This document shows positions 42,126 through 51,782 of a DNA stretch of 64,000 nucleotides, in pieces. A model generated the notes under the pieces. The model was not told the DNA's origin. It saw nothing but the letters and a program-made list of their open reading frames with translations, and made no database searches. Source of the stretch: KBS-96 sp963722585 (GTDB lineage: Bacteria > Acidobacteriota > Terriglobia > Bryobacterales > Bryobacteraceae); assembly GCA_963722585.1 (NCBI GenBank), contig CAVRNU010000006.1, forward strand, positions 91,968 through 155,967, given 5' to 3'. A program made the position numbers and the translations under genes. Position 1 is the first letter of the stretch; the number at the start of each line of letters is the position of its first letter.

Positions 42126-43862
42126 CTAATCTGGCTCATGATGCGAGCGGCGCTTAATGACTTCGCCGACGGTTGAAACGGCGATGGCAGCCTGGTGCTG
42201 ATATTCGTTAAGACGCAGGCGCTCCTCTTCCTCGGCCATGGCTTTCAGGCTGAGGCCAATCCGTTTTTGCGCCTCGTTCATCTTAATGATTTTGAAATCA
42301 AGTTCTTCGCCCAATGGCAGCAGCGCGTCGCCGCTGTTACCTGGATGGCGGCGCGAATCGCCCGGAATTTCACTTTTGTGGCAAAGTCCTTCGACGCCGG
42401 GTAGAAGTTCAACGAAGACGCCGAATTGCGCCGTACGGCAGGGTTTTCCGCGAACGATGTCGCCGACCTGGTGTGTCCGGAAAAAGGTCTCCCAGGCGTC
42501 AGGCTGTAGTTGTTTTATACCGAGCGAGAGACGGCGATTAGGAGCATCGATGTTCAGGATCACGGCCTGAACTACCTGGCCTTTTTTCACCACTTCAGAT
42601 GGATGCTTCACTCGGACGGTCCATGACATGTCGGAGATATGCACCAATCCATCGACGCCCTCCTCGATCTCGATAAATGCTCCGAAGTCCGACAGCTTAC
42701 GAACCCTGCCTTCAACCACCGAACCTACACTATAGCGGTCGGACACGGTGGTCCACGGATCGGCCTCGAGCTGTTTGATGCCGAGAGAGACCCGGCGGTC
42801 GGCGGGTTTGACTTCGAGAACCACGGCTTCGACCTGATCGCCGACGCGCACGATTTTGCTGGGATGCTTCATGCGCCGGCTCCAGGTCATTTCAGAAATG
42901 TGAATCAGGCCTTCAACGCCCGGCTCAAGTTCGACGAAGGCTCCGTAATCCGTTACACTGACGACCCGGCCGACGACGCGGCTGTGAACCGGGTAGCGGC
43001 CCTCGATGTGTTCCCAGGGATCGGGCAGCATTTGCTTCAACCCCAACGAGATGCGTTCTTTACTGGGATCGAACTTCAGTACTTTAACCGTAATCTGTTC
43101 GCCGACCTGGATAACGGCGGACGGGTGAGTGATGTTGCCGTAGCTGAGGTCGCTTACATGGAGCAGCCCGTCGATACCGCCCAAGTCGACAAACGCACCG
43201 TAATCCGTGAGATTCTTAACTACGCCGGTGACGACAGCGCCTTCTGAAATGTGCTCGAGCGCGGCTGCTTTCCGCGCGGCCATTTCTTCCTCGAGAAGAA
43301 TGCGCCGCGATACCACCGCGTTGTTGCGGCGGCGATTTAATTTCAAAATGCGTACGGGGAAGTTCTGACCGACGTAAGGATCGAGATTGTGGACGGGCCG
43401 CGCTTCGAGCTGCGATCCCGGGAGGAAGGCGGTGACGCCGCCGATATCGACCTCGAGTCCACCTTTCACCTTACGGAGCACCCGACCTATTACGGTGCTG
43501 CCTTCGCTGGCGGATTTTTCAAGATTCTCCCAGGCTTGTTTGCGGTGGGCGCGCTCAAACGACAGCAGGACGTAACCTTCCGGTTGCTCCCCGCTGCGAT
43601 CGATCATGACCTCGACGACGTCTCCGGGATGGATGTCGGGCCTGCCTTCGATCAGGGGGAATTGGGAAGCAGGAACGAGGCCTTCGATTTTCCTGCCGAT
43701 GTCGACGATAACTTCTTTGTCGGTGACGGTTAGAACGTGGCCGTGAATGACCTCGCCTTCAGCGGAGCGGGCGAATGAGCTGTAGTCGTCGAGAAGCGCC
43801 TGGTAATCTTCGGCATCACCCCCGCCAGGTGTTTCAAACAACTCGTCGATTGGACCCGCCAT
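42126..43862 (-). CDS. rpsA: 30S ribosomal protein S1
   Basis: 578 aa with six S1 OB-fold repeats. The clearest repeats are DLGGIDGLLHVSDLSYGNIT, ELEPGVEGLIHISEMTWSRR, EIEEGVDGLVHISDMSWTVR and ELLPGVEGLCHKSEIPGDSR. S1 delivers mRNA to the 30S subunit. Full-length. It is the first gene of a run with HU/IHF, HIT and a secreted protein. Confidence 0.96.
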   Translation of the reverse strand: MAGPIDELFETPGGGDAEDYQALLDDYSSFARSAEGEVIHGHVLTVTDKEVIVDIGRKIEGLVPASQFPLIEGRPDIHPGDVVEVMIDRSGEQPEGYVLLSFERAHRKQAWENLEKSASEGSTVIGRVLRKVKGGLEVDIGGVTAFLPGSQLEARPVHNLDPYVGQNFPVRILKLNRRRNNAVVSRRILLEEEMAARKAAALEHISEGAVVTGVVKNLTDYGAFVDLGGIDGLLHVSDLSYGNITHPSAVIQVGEQITVKVLKFDPSKERISLGLKQMLPDPWEHIEGRYPVHSRVVGRVVSVTDYGAFVELEPGVEGLIHISEMTWSRRMKHPSKIVRVGDQVEAVVLEVKPADRRVSLGIKQLEADPWTTVSDRYSVGSVVEGRVRKLSDFGAFIEIEEGVDGLVHISDMSWTVRVKHPSEVVKKGQVVQAVILNIDAPNRRLSLGIKQLQPDAWETFFRTHQVGDIVRGKPCRTAQFGVFVELLPGVEGLCHKSEIPGDSRRHPGNSGDALLPLGEELDFKIIKMNEAQKRIGLSLKAMAEEEERLRLNEYQHQAAIAVSTVGEVIKRRSHHEPD

Positions 43863-44214
43863 TTTGCTATTAACCCCAAGTTCGGCACTCTACCTCCATC
43901 GAAAGGGTTGAAGCCGGAGAGACTACCAGAGGAGCCGGAAGACTAGAGCTGATCAAAAGCACACTTTGCCTTCAAATGATTGATAGCTCAATACTTCAGA
44001 AATATAGCCGACGGTCTCATCGATGTCAACTATCGGCAGAATCGCCATTCGACGCGGGGCAAAACCGTTTATAAAGATAACTGTACAACTTCCCGTTTGA
44101 GGAGACTGTTTCGAGCGGGGCTTCTTTGCACCGGCAATAGTACTAAGCCGGTCGCTGACGCTAACTGAGCTCACTTGCGGCAGCCGCGTTTTATCGCATA
44201 GGTGGGCCGATCGA
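43863..44214. other. Intergenic region between rpsA and glgP
   Basis: No gene supported. It must hold the rpsA promoter. GGTCGCTGACGCT near 44152 is a relative of the dispersed repeat at 16142 and 16233. A 73-codon minus frame (43953-44174) has no recognisable pattern. Confidence 0.4.
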
Positions 44215-46695
44215 TTAATCGGCGGCGCTGCTAGCTGCTTTCATCTTTATCGGATCGACCTTCCAAATGTCAGCTGCGTACTCGCGAATGGCGCGATCGG
44301 AGGAGAACGCGGCTGAACTCGCCGTGTTGAGTATGGACATTCGAGTCCAACGTTCGATATCTTCAAAGGCCTTGCCGACTCTGTCCTGACAATCGACATA
44401 GGAACGGAAATCGGCGAGCAACATGTATGGGTCGCTTGACAGGAGCGAATCGACGAGTGGGCGGAAGAGCTGCCGGTCTCCACCCGAGAATTCTCCTGAG
44501 GCAATGCTGTCGATCACTCGCCGGAGTTCGGCATCATGTTCGTAATAGGCGCGAGGATTGTAGCCCCTCGCCCGCAAATCGTAGACCTGATCGGCGGTCA
44601 GGCCAAATAGGAAAAAGTTTTCGGCGCCTACCTCTTCGCGAATCTCTATATTTGCGCCGTCGAGCGTTCCGATGGTAACGGCACCATTCATCATGAATTT
44701 CATGTTTCCCGTCCCGGACGCTTCCTTGCCCGCGAGCGAGATTTGCTCGGACAAATCGGCGGCGGGATAGACGTGCTGCCCGGAGGTAACGTTGTAATTC
44801 GGCAGGAACACGACACGCAGCCGGTTCTGAATTTGGGGATCGTGATTGACGACTTCGGCGACGGAATTAATGAATTTGATGATCAGCTTCGCCATGTAGT
44901 AGCCGGGAGCTGCTTTTCCGCCGAACAGAAATGTTCGGGGATGGATGGAAATGCCCGGGTTTTGCTTGATGCGGTGATAGAGCGCGATGATATGCAGCAC
45001 GTTCAAATGCTGCCGCTTATATTCATGCAGACGCTTCACCATTACGTCGTAGAGCGATTCGGCGAAGATTTCGACTCCTGTGACGTTGCGTATATATTCA
45101 GCGAAGTCCTGCTTCACGGCGTTCCGCATTTTCCGCCATTCGGCGCGAAACCCGGCATCGTTTGAGAGCGGCCGCAGGCGACTCAGTTCCGAAATGTCTT
45201 TTAACCAGCGAGGGCCAATCGTGCGGCTGAGAAGTGTGGCGAGGCGCGGGTTGGCAACCGCCATCCAGCGGCGAGGCGTGACGCCATTTGTTTTGTTGCT
45301 GAACCGGCCGGGATACATCTCGTAGAAATCCCGTAGAACGTCCTTCTCGAGCAGTTCGGTGTGTAGGCGGGCCACGCCATTGATGGCGTGGCTTCCCACG
45401 GTTGCCAGGTTGGCCATCCTCACATAGCGGTCGCCCGACTCGTCAATCAGCGACATTCTGCGAACGCGATCGACGTCGCCTGGATATTTAGCTCTCACGT
45501 CGTCCAAGAAACGTCGGTTGATCTCATAGATGATCTCGAGATGGCGTGGAAGAAGGCTTTGAAACAAAGACAACGGCCATTTTTCTAAAGCCTCCGGTAA
45601 TAAGGTGTGGTTGGTGAAGCCGAGCGTCTGCTGAGTGATACGCCAGGCCGGCTCCCAACCCATGCCGTGCTCGTCGACGAGAAGTCTCATCAGCTCGGCA
45701 ACACTGATGGAAGGATGCGTATCGTTCATCTGTACGGCCCACTTCGCAGCCAATTGATCGAGAGCCCAGCCCTCCTTCAGGTGAATCGCGATCATATCCT
45801 GCAACGAAGCGGACGCGAAAAAGTATTGCTGCTCGAGCCTTAGCTCCTTACCTTGAGAATGCTCGTCATTGGGATAGAGCACTTCAGAGATGGTTTCCGA
45901 TTGAACCTTGGCGTGGACTGCGCCGAAGTAATCGCCGACGTTGAAGGCGGCAAAGTCGAACGATTCGGTTGCCTCGGCGCTCCAGAGACGCAACGTGTTC
46001 GTGGTATCGGTTTCATAGCCGGAGATTGCGGTGTCGTATGGGACGGCTTTCACCATTCGATCGGGAACCCAGCGGACGCGATATTTGCCGTCGGAATCGG
46101 TGAAGGCTTCGGTGTGTCCGCCAAAGCAAATATTGACGGCGCGCTCGGGCCGCTTCAGCTCCCAAGGGTTGCCAAGCTGGAGCCACTTGTCGGTCATCTC
46201 TACTTGCCAGCCGTCTTGAATGACCTGGCTGAAAATACCGTGTTCATAGCGGATGCCGTAGCCGATGGCAGGAATGCTGAGCGTGGATAGCGAGTCGAGG
46301 TAACAAGCCGCCAGGCGGCCGAGACCTCCATTTCCAAGACCTGGTTCCGGTTCTTGATCGATAATTTTCCGCATATTCCAACCAAGATTTGAAGCTGCCT
46401 GGCGGGCCTGGTCGCAAAGGCCGAGATTCAGAAGATTATTTTCAAGCAGCGGTCCGAGTAGAAATTCGGCGCTGAAGTAGCAAACTACCCGGACGTTCTG
46501 CTTGTGAATGGCTTCGATAGTCTCAATCCAATTGGCGATGAGGCGGTCGCGAACCGAAACGGCGACGGCCTGATAAAGATCGTTAGTCGAGGCGGACTCC
46601 TGAAATCTGCCTTGAGAATAGTAGAGATTGTCCAAAAAAGAACGCTCGAGGGCTTCGACGGACCTGCCGATGAAAGGATCGTCAATCTGGGGCAT
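44215..46695 (-). CDS. glgP: Glycogen/starch phosphorylase
   Basis: 826 aa from ATG 46695; the earlier start in the frame adds 15 unconserved residues. PLP enzyme releasing glucose-1-phosphate from alpha-1,4-glucans. Signatures: PGLGNGGLGRLAACYLDSLS near 125, NGVTPRRWM near 475, HEYKRQHLNVLHIIALYH near 555, and the PLP-lysine segment EASGTGNMKFMMNGAVTIGT near 660. Full length. The FG-GAP gene is divergent from a 121-base promoter region. Confidence 0.97.
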   Translation of the reverse strand: MPQIDDPFIGRSVEALERSFLDNLYYSQGRFQESASTNDLYQAVAVSVRDRLIANWIETIEAIHKQNVRVVCYFSAEFLLGPLLENNLLNLGLCDQARQAASNLGWNMRKIIDQEPEPGLGNGGLGRLAACYLDSLSTLSIPAIGYGIRYEHGIFSQVIQDGWQVEMTDKWLQLGNPWELKRPERAVNICFGGHTEAFTDSDGKYRVRWVPDRMVKAVPYDTAISGYETDTTNTLRLWSAEATESFDFAAFNVGDYFGAVHAKVQSETISEVLYPNDEHSQGKELRLEQQYFFASASLQDMIAIHLKEGWALDQLAAKWAVQMNDTHPSISVAELMRLLVDEHGMGWEPAWRITQQTLGFTNHTLLPEALEKWPLSLFQSLLPRHLEIIYEINRRFLDDVRAKYPGDVDRVRRMSLIDESGDRYVRMANLATVGSHAINGVARLHTELLEKDVLRDFYEMYPGRFSNKTNGVTPRRWMAVANPRLATLLSRTIGPRWLKDISELSRLRPLSNDAGFRAEWRKMRNAVKQDFAEYIRNVTGVEIFAESLYDVMVKRLHEYKRQHLNVLHIIALYHRIKQNPGISIHPRTFLFGGKAAPGYYMAKLIIKFINSVAEVVNHDPQIQNRLRVVFLPNYNVTSGQHVYPAADLSEQISLAGKEASGTGNMKFMMNGAVTIGTLDGANIEIREEVGAENFFLFGLTADQVYDLRARGYNPRAYYEHDAELRRVIDSIASGEFSGGDRQLFRPLVDSLLSSDPYMLLADFRSYVDCQDRVGKAFEDIERWTRMSILNTASSAAFSSDRAIREYAADIWKVDPIKMKAASSAAD

Positions 46696-46816
46696 GGGGA
46701 ACCTCTTTTCACTTGTGACGGAAAGACGCGTCCACGTCAAATGAAATATTGGTGAAGATGGGCGCTGTCCTTACAGTTAATATCTTGATGATGCTTCGCG
46801 GGGCGATCCGGTCTCT

Positions 46817-48367
46817 ATGAATCGGCTGTTGGGCGGCACTTTTGCCGCAGGCGGCGCTCTGGGCGGTCTTCTTCTCGTCGCTGCGCGGCTTTTGCCCGCC
46901 GGAAATCCGGCCGCTCCGGCGCGCTTTGAGGACGTGGCTTCGCAATCGGGCGTCAATTTCATTCTGGACAATTTTCCGACGCCGGGAAAGCACATGATCG
47001 AGACGATGGCAGGAGGGCTGGCGGTTTTTGACTTTGACGGCGATGGAAAGCCGGACATCTTCTTCACAAACGGCGCGCCGATTCCCGGGTTGCGCAAGAC
47101 CGAGCCGCGGTTTTGGAACCGTCTTTACCGCAACGAGGGTGGGCTGCGTTTCAGAGACGTCACGGAAAGCGCGGGCGTGGCGGGCGACGGCTACTCGATG
47201 GGCGCGGCCGCGGGAGATTACGATAACGATGGTCACGTGGATTTGTTCGTGGCGGGAGTGAACCGCAACATTTTGTATCACAACCTAGGCAACGGCCGAT
47301 TTGAAGACGTCACGGAAAAGGCCGGCATCAAGAGCGGAAAGTGGGCCGTGGCAGCGGGATGGTTTGACTACGATAACGATGGGAAGCTCGATCTGTGGGT
47401 TGTGCACTATGCGAAATGGACGCCCGAAACGGACCGTTTCTGCGGCGACAGCGTCCGGAGCATTCGTATTTATTGCCATCCAAAATACTACGAGGGATTA
47501 GCGAGCACGCTGTACCACAATCGGGGCGATGGAACGTTTGAGGATGTGTCGGAGAAAGCAGGCATTGCCGCATATCCCGGGCGCGGGATGAGCGTGGCAT
47601 TTGCCGATTACGATCAGGACGGTTATATGGACGCATTTGTCACCAACGACAACATGCCTAACTTTCTCTTTCACAATAGAGGGAACGGCACGTTCGAAGA
47701 GGTAGCGTTGCCGGCCGGTGTGGCCCTGCGTGGTGACGGAAAGGCCGTGGCGAGCATGGGCACGGATTTTCGCGACTATAACAACGATGGATTACCCGAT
47801 ATCGTTTTTACAGCTTTGAGCGGCGAAACCTTTCCGCTGTTTCGAAACGAGGGGAAGGGGAATTTTTCAGATGCAACCTACAGTAGCCGCTTGGGAGGGC
47901 TCAGCATTCATCACAGCGGTTGGGGTGTTGGCCTGGTGGATTTCAATAATGACGGGTTCAAAGACATTTTTACTTCCAATTCCCATGTGAACGATCGCGT
48001 CGAGCTGTTCGAAGCGGCTGTCTACAAAGAGCCGGATGGCCTTTTCCTCAACGACGGTCATGGCTCGTTCAGCGATGCTTCTGCCGCAGCCGGTCTAACC
48101 GAGAGCAAGGCGCATCGCGGCGCCGCCTTCGCCGATTTCGACGGGGATGGGCGGGTGGATATTGCCGTGGCATCGCTCGGCGATCGCGTTGAAATTTGGC
48201 ACAACATCAGCCCTGCCCAGAACCACTGGATCAACTTGAAATTGCAAGGAACACGTAGCAACCGCGATGGTATTGGTGCGAGGATTCGGATCGGGAGCCA
48301 GTGGAATGAAATGACGAGCGCCGTGAGCTACGCTTCGTCGAGCTTGATGGCGTGCATTTCGGATTAG
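46817..48367 (+). CDS. FG-GAP/VCBS repeat protein of the ASPIC/UnbV group, frame broken near the end
   Basis: 516 codons. A short hydrophobic signal region (LLGGTFAAGGALGGLLLVAA) is followed by calcium-binding FG-GAP repeats: FDFDGDGKPDIFFTNG, GDYDNDGHVDLFVAG, FDYDNDGKLDLWVVH, ADYDQDGYMDAFVTN, RDYNNDGLPDIVF, VDFNNDGFKDIFTSN, ADFDGDGRVDIAVAS. The ASPIC/UnbV start is seen (SNRDGIGARIRI), then the frame changes at about 48349 and stops 18 bases on. Secreted beta-propeller of unknown ligand; these proteins are abundant in Solibacter. Confidence 0.85.
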   Translation: MNRLLGGTFAAGGALGGLLLVAARLLPAGNPAAPARFEDVASQSGVNFILDNFPTPGKHMIETMAGGLAVFDFDGDGKPDIFFTNGAPIPGLRKTEPRFWNRLYRNEGGLRFRDVTESAGVAGDGYSMGAAAGDYDNDGHVDLFVAGVNRNILYHNLGNGRFEDVTEKAGIKSGKWAVAAGWFDYDNDGKLDLWVVHYAKWTPETDRFCGDSVRSIRIYCHPKYYEGLASTLYHNRGDGTFEDVSEKAGIAAYPGRGMSVAFADYDQDGYMDAFVTNDNMPNFLFHNRGNGTFEEVALPAGVALRGDGKAVASMGTDFRDYNNDGLPDIVFTALSGETFPLFRNEGKGNFSDATYSSRLGGLSIHHSGWGVGLVDFNNDGFKDIFTSNSHVNDRVELFEAAVYKEPDGLFLNDGHGSFSDASAAAGLTESKAHRGAAFADFDGDGRVDIAVASLGDRVEIWHNISPAQNHWINLKLQGTRSNRDGIGARIRIGSQWNEMTSAVSYASSSLMACISD

Positions 48368-48477
48368 GACCGGTGGCGAATATCGACGAGATTGAGATAC
48401 GATGGCCGAGCGGTAAGCGGCAGGTTTTGAGAGATGTGAAAGCGGACCGGGTTCTGGCGGTGCGGGAACCCGAGTGA
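48350..48477 (+). pseudogene. Displaced C-terminal end of the ASPIC/UnbV domain
   Basis: In the shifted frame directly after the break, the sequence continues GVHFGLGPVANIDEIEIRWP, SGKRQVLRDVKADRVLAVRE and PE, the expected end of an ASPIC/UnbV domain. One base appears lost in AGCTTGATGGCGTG. The frame would close at 48477. Either a real mutation or a sequencing error. Confidence 0.75.
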
Positions 48478-48593
48478 TGCTTCTAAGGCGCCGCTCTTCT
48501 CGTCGCTTCGGTTGTTGCGCTATACCCTGAGCCAAGATCTTGACCAACTAGCCTTCAAAGGCGCCCCTTCACCGCGGATTGTATTCATAGAAT

Positions 48594-49598
48594 GTGATCC
48601 GACAAAATCCCGGCATCGTTCCTCTGGTGCGAAATCGCAGCTTTCAAATCGCAGTCCTTCTTTGGCTACTGGTGAGCGTCTCGGCCGGGGTACTGATCCG
48701 TGGCGGCATTCCCTTGAACATTCCCGCCTTGAACCGGATGAATCCCATCTTTGCGGTTGCTTTTTCTTCAATAGCGATCGCGGTGCTCCTCGCCGAGATG
48801 GGCATCGTCCTCTTCCTTACGCGCGGCCGGCCGTTTCCCAAACTCGACCAGCGCGCGCCGGACCGCGCCATTGCGAAAAAAGAAATGTGGTTGTTGTGGA
48901 TCTACATCGCGATCATCATGGTGACCGGGCACTATTTCGGACGTTACTTTTTCGGCGAAGGCATCGCTATGCACCTGAACGGATCGGTGGTGGGAGCGAC
49001 CCGCGTCCAATCGCCGCTCGAAGTCTGGACTTGGGCGGCCTACAACTGCGTCTTACTCGCCCTGATTCCTTACGTTGTCTTCCGACGCCGGGGCTACTCG
49101 CATCAGGCGCTGAACCTAAAATCCGTCAACCTCAAAAACGATTGCCTCGTGATTGCTGTTGTTTTACTAATCAGCTGCCTGCTCGATCTTGCCGGACCCA
49201 ATATCTTCCAGCTCTCTGCTCATCAGCAAATCGCCGGCGGCCTACTATCCTTCCTCTTTAATATGGCCGGCACTGATCTGCCGATCATGGTTGTGATCTA
49301 TAGCATTTTGCTGCCACGCTACGTAAAGCTGACTTCCCCAGTGACTGGTTACCTGCTGGGAGCCGTCAGCTATCCCATCATGCATTTATTCGAGCCGTGG
49401 ACCCGTTACGGCAGCGTTTCGGATTCAGTCGTCTCGCTCCTGTTTGTCCTTCTCACCTTCTTTCCCCCGGGACTGATGAAGTCGTTCCTTACCATCCGCA
49501 CTGGGAACGCGTGGGTTCATTTATGGGCCTTCCATGCCATTTCGCCGCATGTCACTGTCGATACCAGGCTGATAGTACACGATTTCCATATCCAGTAA
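48594..49598 (+). CDS. Polytopic membrane protein, CPBP-protease-like
   Basis: 334 aa from GTG 48594. About eight hydrophobic segments: AVLLWLLVSVSAGVLIRG, AVAFSSIAIAVLLAEMGIVL, LLWIYIAIIMVTGHYFG and others to SLLFVLLTFFPPGLMKS. The C-terminus GNAWVHLWAFHAISPHV has the spaced histidines of CAAX/CPBP intramembrane proteases, but the Glu-Glu motif expected earlier is not clear. A distant member or an unrelated membrane protein. Confidence 0.65.
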   Translation: MIRQNPGIVPLVRNRSFQIAVLLWLLVSVSAGVLIRGGIPLNIPALNRMNPIFAVAFSSIAIAVLLAEMGIVLFLTRGRPFPKLDQRAPDRAIAKKEMWLLWIYIAIIMVTGHYFGRYFFGEGIAMHLNGSVVGATRVQSPLEVWTWAAYNCVLLALIPYVVFRRRGYSHQALNLKSVNLKNDCLVIAVVLLISCLLDLAGPNIFQLSAHQQIAGGLLSFLFNMAGTDLPIMVVIYSILLPRYVKLTSPVTGYLLGAVSYPIMHLFEPWTRYGSVSDSVVSLLFVLLTFFPPGLMKSFLTIRTGNAWVHLWAFHAISPHVTVDTRLIVHDFHIQ

Positions 49599-49735
49599 GC
49601 TCGGGCATTAACCCGCGGGTCCGATAGGGAGGAGCTGGTAAATCCAAGTGGGATGGAACCCCACATGCCGTTCTCAATTCGGAGCAATACGACTGAGCTT
49701 CCACACTACAGTACCGCTCGGTGCAAGGGCTGCGG

Positions 49736-50284
49736 CTATTTCAGAGCGTGTTCGACAGCACTCACCAATGCCGGATCGTCGGGCGCCACATGCGGCTCAA
49801 AACGAGCCAAAATTGTTCCATCTCTGCCAATCAAGAATTTCGTGAAGTTCCATTGAATGTCGCCACCTGTTTTGGGATTCTGGCCCTTGTCCGTCAGGTA
49901 CCGATAGAGCGGGATCGGGTTGTTACCCGCGACAGATATCTTAGACATCATAGGAAACGTGACATCGTACTGCCGCCTGCAGAACTGCTTGATCTCCGGA
50001 TCCGTCCCCGGTTCTTGCTGGCCGAAATCATTGGAGGGAACGCCGAGAATCACGAACCCCTGATTCTTGTAGCGGCGATACAGCGTCTCAAGACCCGCGT
50101 ATTGGGGAGTGTATCCACAGCGGCTGGCGACATTCACGATCATGAGCACCTTGCCTTTAAAGTCACGCAAAGGTACTCTCTCATAGTCGATGGAATTGAG
50201 CTGATAATCATAAATCGAAGCAGCCGAAAGAATCTGGACCACAAGAACCATGCATGTTGCCAGAGCACGAGATGATTTCCGCAT
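49736..50284 (-). CDS. Glutathione peroxidase family protein
   Basis: 182 aa. Signal-like N-terminus (ALATCMVLVVQILSAA), so probably periplasmic. Catalytic residues are visible: Cys56 in NVASRCGYTPQY, Gln in VPSNDFGQQEPG, Trp in IQWNFTKFLIGRDG. It reduces peroxides, in bacteria usually with thioredoxin. The active site is cysteine, not selenocysteine (a TGC-type codon). The neighbouring DNA holds no partner gene. Confidence 0.93.
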   Translation of the reverse strand: MRKSSRALATCMVLVVQILSAASIYDYQLNSIDYERVPLRDFKGKVLMIVNVASRCGYTPQYAGLETLYRRYKNQGFVILGVPSNDFGQQEPGTDPEIKQFCRRQYDVTFPMMSKISVAGNNPIPLYRYLTDKGQNPKTGGDIQWNFTKFLIGRDGTILARFEPHVAPDDPALVSAVEHALK

Positions 50285-50559
50285 CGCTATCCTCCAACAT
50301 TTCGAGACGTACTGCCCAGGTATCGAAGAAATTTAGCTAACTCAATCGTAATACAGCGTGGAGGCTGATGAAAGCTCGCGCACGCTCCTTGCTTTCGATC
50401 GGTTGGCTATAGGCGGCCCAGCGCGTCCCAATGGAATGAAACCCCACTTAACCGCGATTTGAACGGCGCGTTCCGATCTGTGCCGGTCGTAGCCGGCCCG
50501 GGGCATAACAGGAGTAGACTGCTTGGGGGACGAGATTCTGAGATCGTCGATGCTCCTCG

Positions 50560-51771
50560 CTATCGGTCAACGCGGATCATTTCTTTCTCGAGAGCGTTAT
50601 AATCGAGTTCGTATCCTAAGCCGGGTTTCGCCGGCGCCGGCACATAGCCGTCGCGATCGATGCGAATTTGATCCTTGAAGTACGGCCGATCTGTAACACC
50701 TTGCGGCTGGGTCATTTCAAACCATATGTTGTTCGGCATTGCCAGTTCGCAATGAAAATGAACGGCATGATCGAGAGCTGTACCCCAGTTATGGGGTTGG
50801 CACTCCATACCGAAGCATTCAGCCAATCGCGCGACCTTCATGCCTCCCGTAATTCCGCCAAGGTTATCGACGATGAAACGAACGATATCGCAAGCGCCGC
50901 GGCGAATATATTCCGGGAAATCGTACGGAGAAAAGATGAACTCGCCGATCGTAACCGGTAGGTCGAGAGCGGCTGCCAGCTCGACTAAACCGTCTATGTC
51001 GCTTGTAGGTATCGGGTCCTCGTAGGAGATATAGCCCAGTTCGTCCAGCACGCGGCCGACCTTGATCGCTTCATCCCGGTTGTAGCCGCCTACTCGATCG
51101 AAGAGCAGTGGATAGCTGTCTCCCGCGTGTTCGCGCACTGCCTTTGCCACGCGGATATCCAGTCTGTAATCCACCGCGTCTCCGGGCAGCCATGGAGGAT
51201 GGATCTTATATGCCGTGAACCCACTGTCTCGAGCGTGCTGCAAGTCTGCGACAAACTTCTCAACTGTATTGAGGTGCTGAGAGCTGGCATATGCGCGAAC
51301 GCGGTCTTTGTACGCTCCGAGAATCCTGTACACCGGCAGGTCAAGCGCTTTCCCGACGATATCCCAACAGCAATTGTTAATAGCCGAGGAATACGAAAGC
51401 TGGCCGAGGTTCGACCTGTACTGGTTTGTAAATTCGGGGAAATCGAGGACGCTCTTTCCATGCAACGCCGTCTTCGCGTAATCAAGCCAGCCGAGATTAC
51501 TCCAGTTTGGATGAAAATAGCGCCCGGCGAGAGTGTAGTTTCCCTCGATTCCGCTTTCGGTCACAACCGCCGCGATTTGTTGTTCTGCTCCCGACACCCC
51601 CTTGACTGCCTTCGCCTTCACTACATAAACTTTGACTTCTTTAATGACAAGATCTGCCGGCTTCAGACCAGACGACTCGATAGCTGCGCGGGCCTTCAGA
51701 AACATTGGAGAAGATACGCCAAGGCCCCCAGTTTCGAGCAGATTTCGACGCGATAAAGTCACTCCCGTCAT
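50560..51771 (-). CDS. Enolase-superfamily (mandelate racemase/muconate lactonizing) enzyme, Tat-type leader
   Basis: 403 aa. The N-terminus has a twin-arginine-like leader (LSRRNLLETGGLGVSSPMFL). The MR/MLE N-domain (KEVKVYVVKAK, TESGIEGNYTLAGRYFHP) caps a barrel with the metal ligands in LLFDRVGGYN, SYEDPIPTSD and TIGEFIFSP. Candidate acid/bases are in AYKIHPPW and CQPHNWG. It would dehydrate or racemise a sugar acid. It is the last full gene of the cluster, about half identical by eye to its neighbour upstream, 11 bases away. Confidence 0.9.
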   Translation of the reverse strand: MTGVTLSRRNLLETGGLGVSSPMFLKARAAIESSGLKPADLVIKEVKVYVVKAKAVKGVSGAEQQIAAVVTESGIEGNYTLAGRYFHPNWSNLGWLDYAKTALHGKSVLDFPEFTNQYRSNLGQLSYSSAINNCCWDIVGKALDLPVYRILGAYKDRVRAYASSQHLNTVEKFVADLQHARDSGFTAYKIHPPWLPGDAVDYRLDIRVAKAVREHAGDSYPLLFDRVGGYNRDEAIKVGRVLDELGYISYEDPIPTSDIDGLVELAAALDLPVTIGEFIFSPYDFPEYIRRGACDIVRFIVDNLGGITGGMKVARLAECFGMECQPHNWGTALDHAVHFHCELAMPNNIWFEMTQPQGVTDRPYFKDQIRIDRDGYVPAPAKPGLGYELDYNALEKEMIRVDR

Positions 51772-51782
51772 CCGTTTCTCCG

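Noticed and set aside
43953..44174. 73-codon minus-strand frame between rpsA and glgP
   Set aside because: No recognisable pattern or ribosome binding site.
46709..47281. 190-codon minus-strand frame over the start of the FG-GAP gene
   Set aside because: Shadow of the DxDxDG repeats on the plus strand; no independent signal.
49640..50450. Similar GGnATGnAACCCCAC stretches near 49651 and 50433
   Set aside because: Match is short and imperfect, with no structure or context to support a repeat family.
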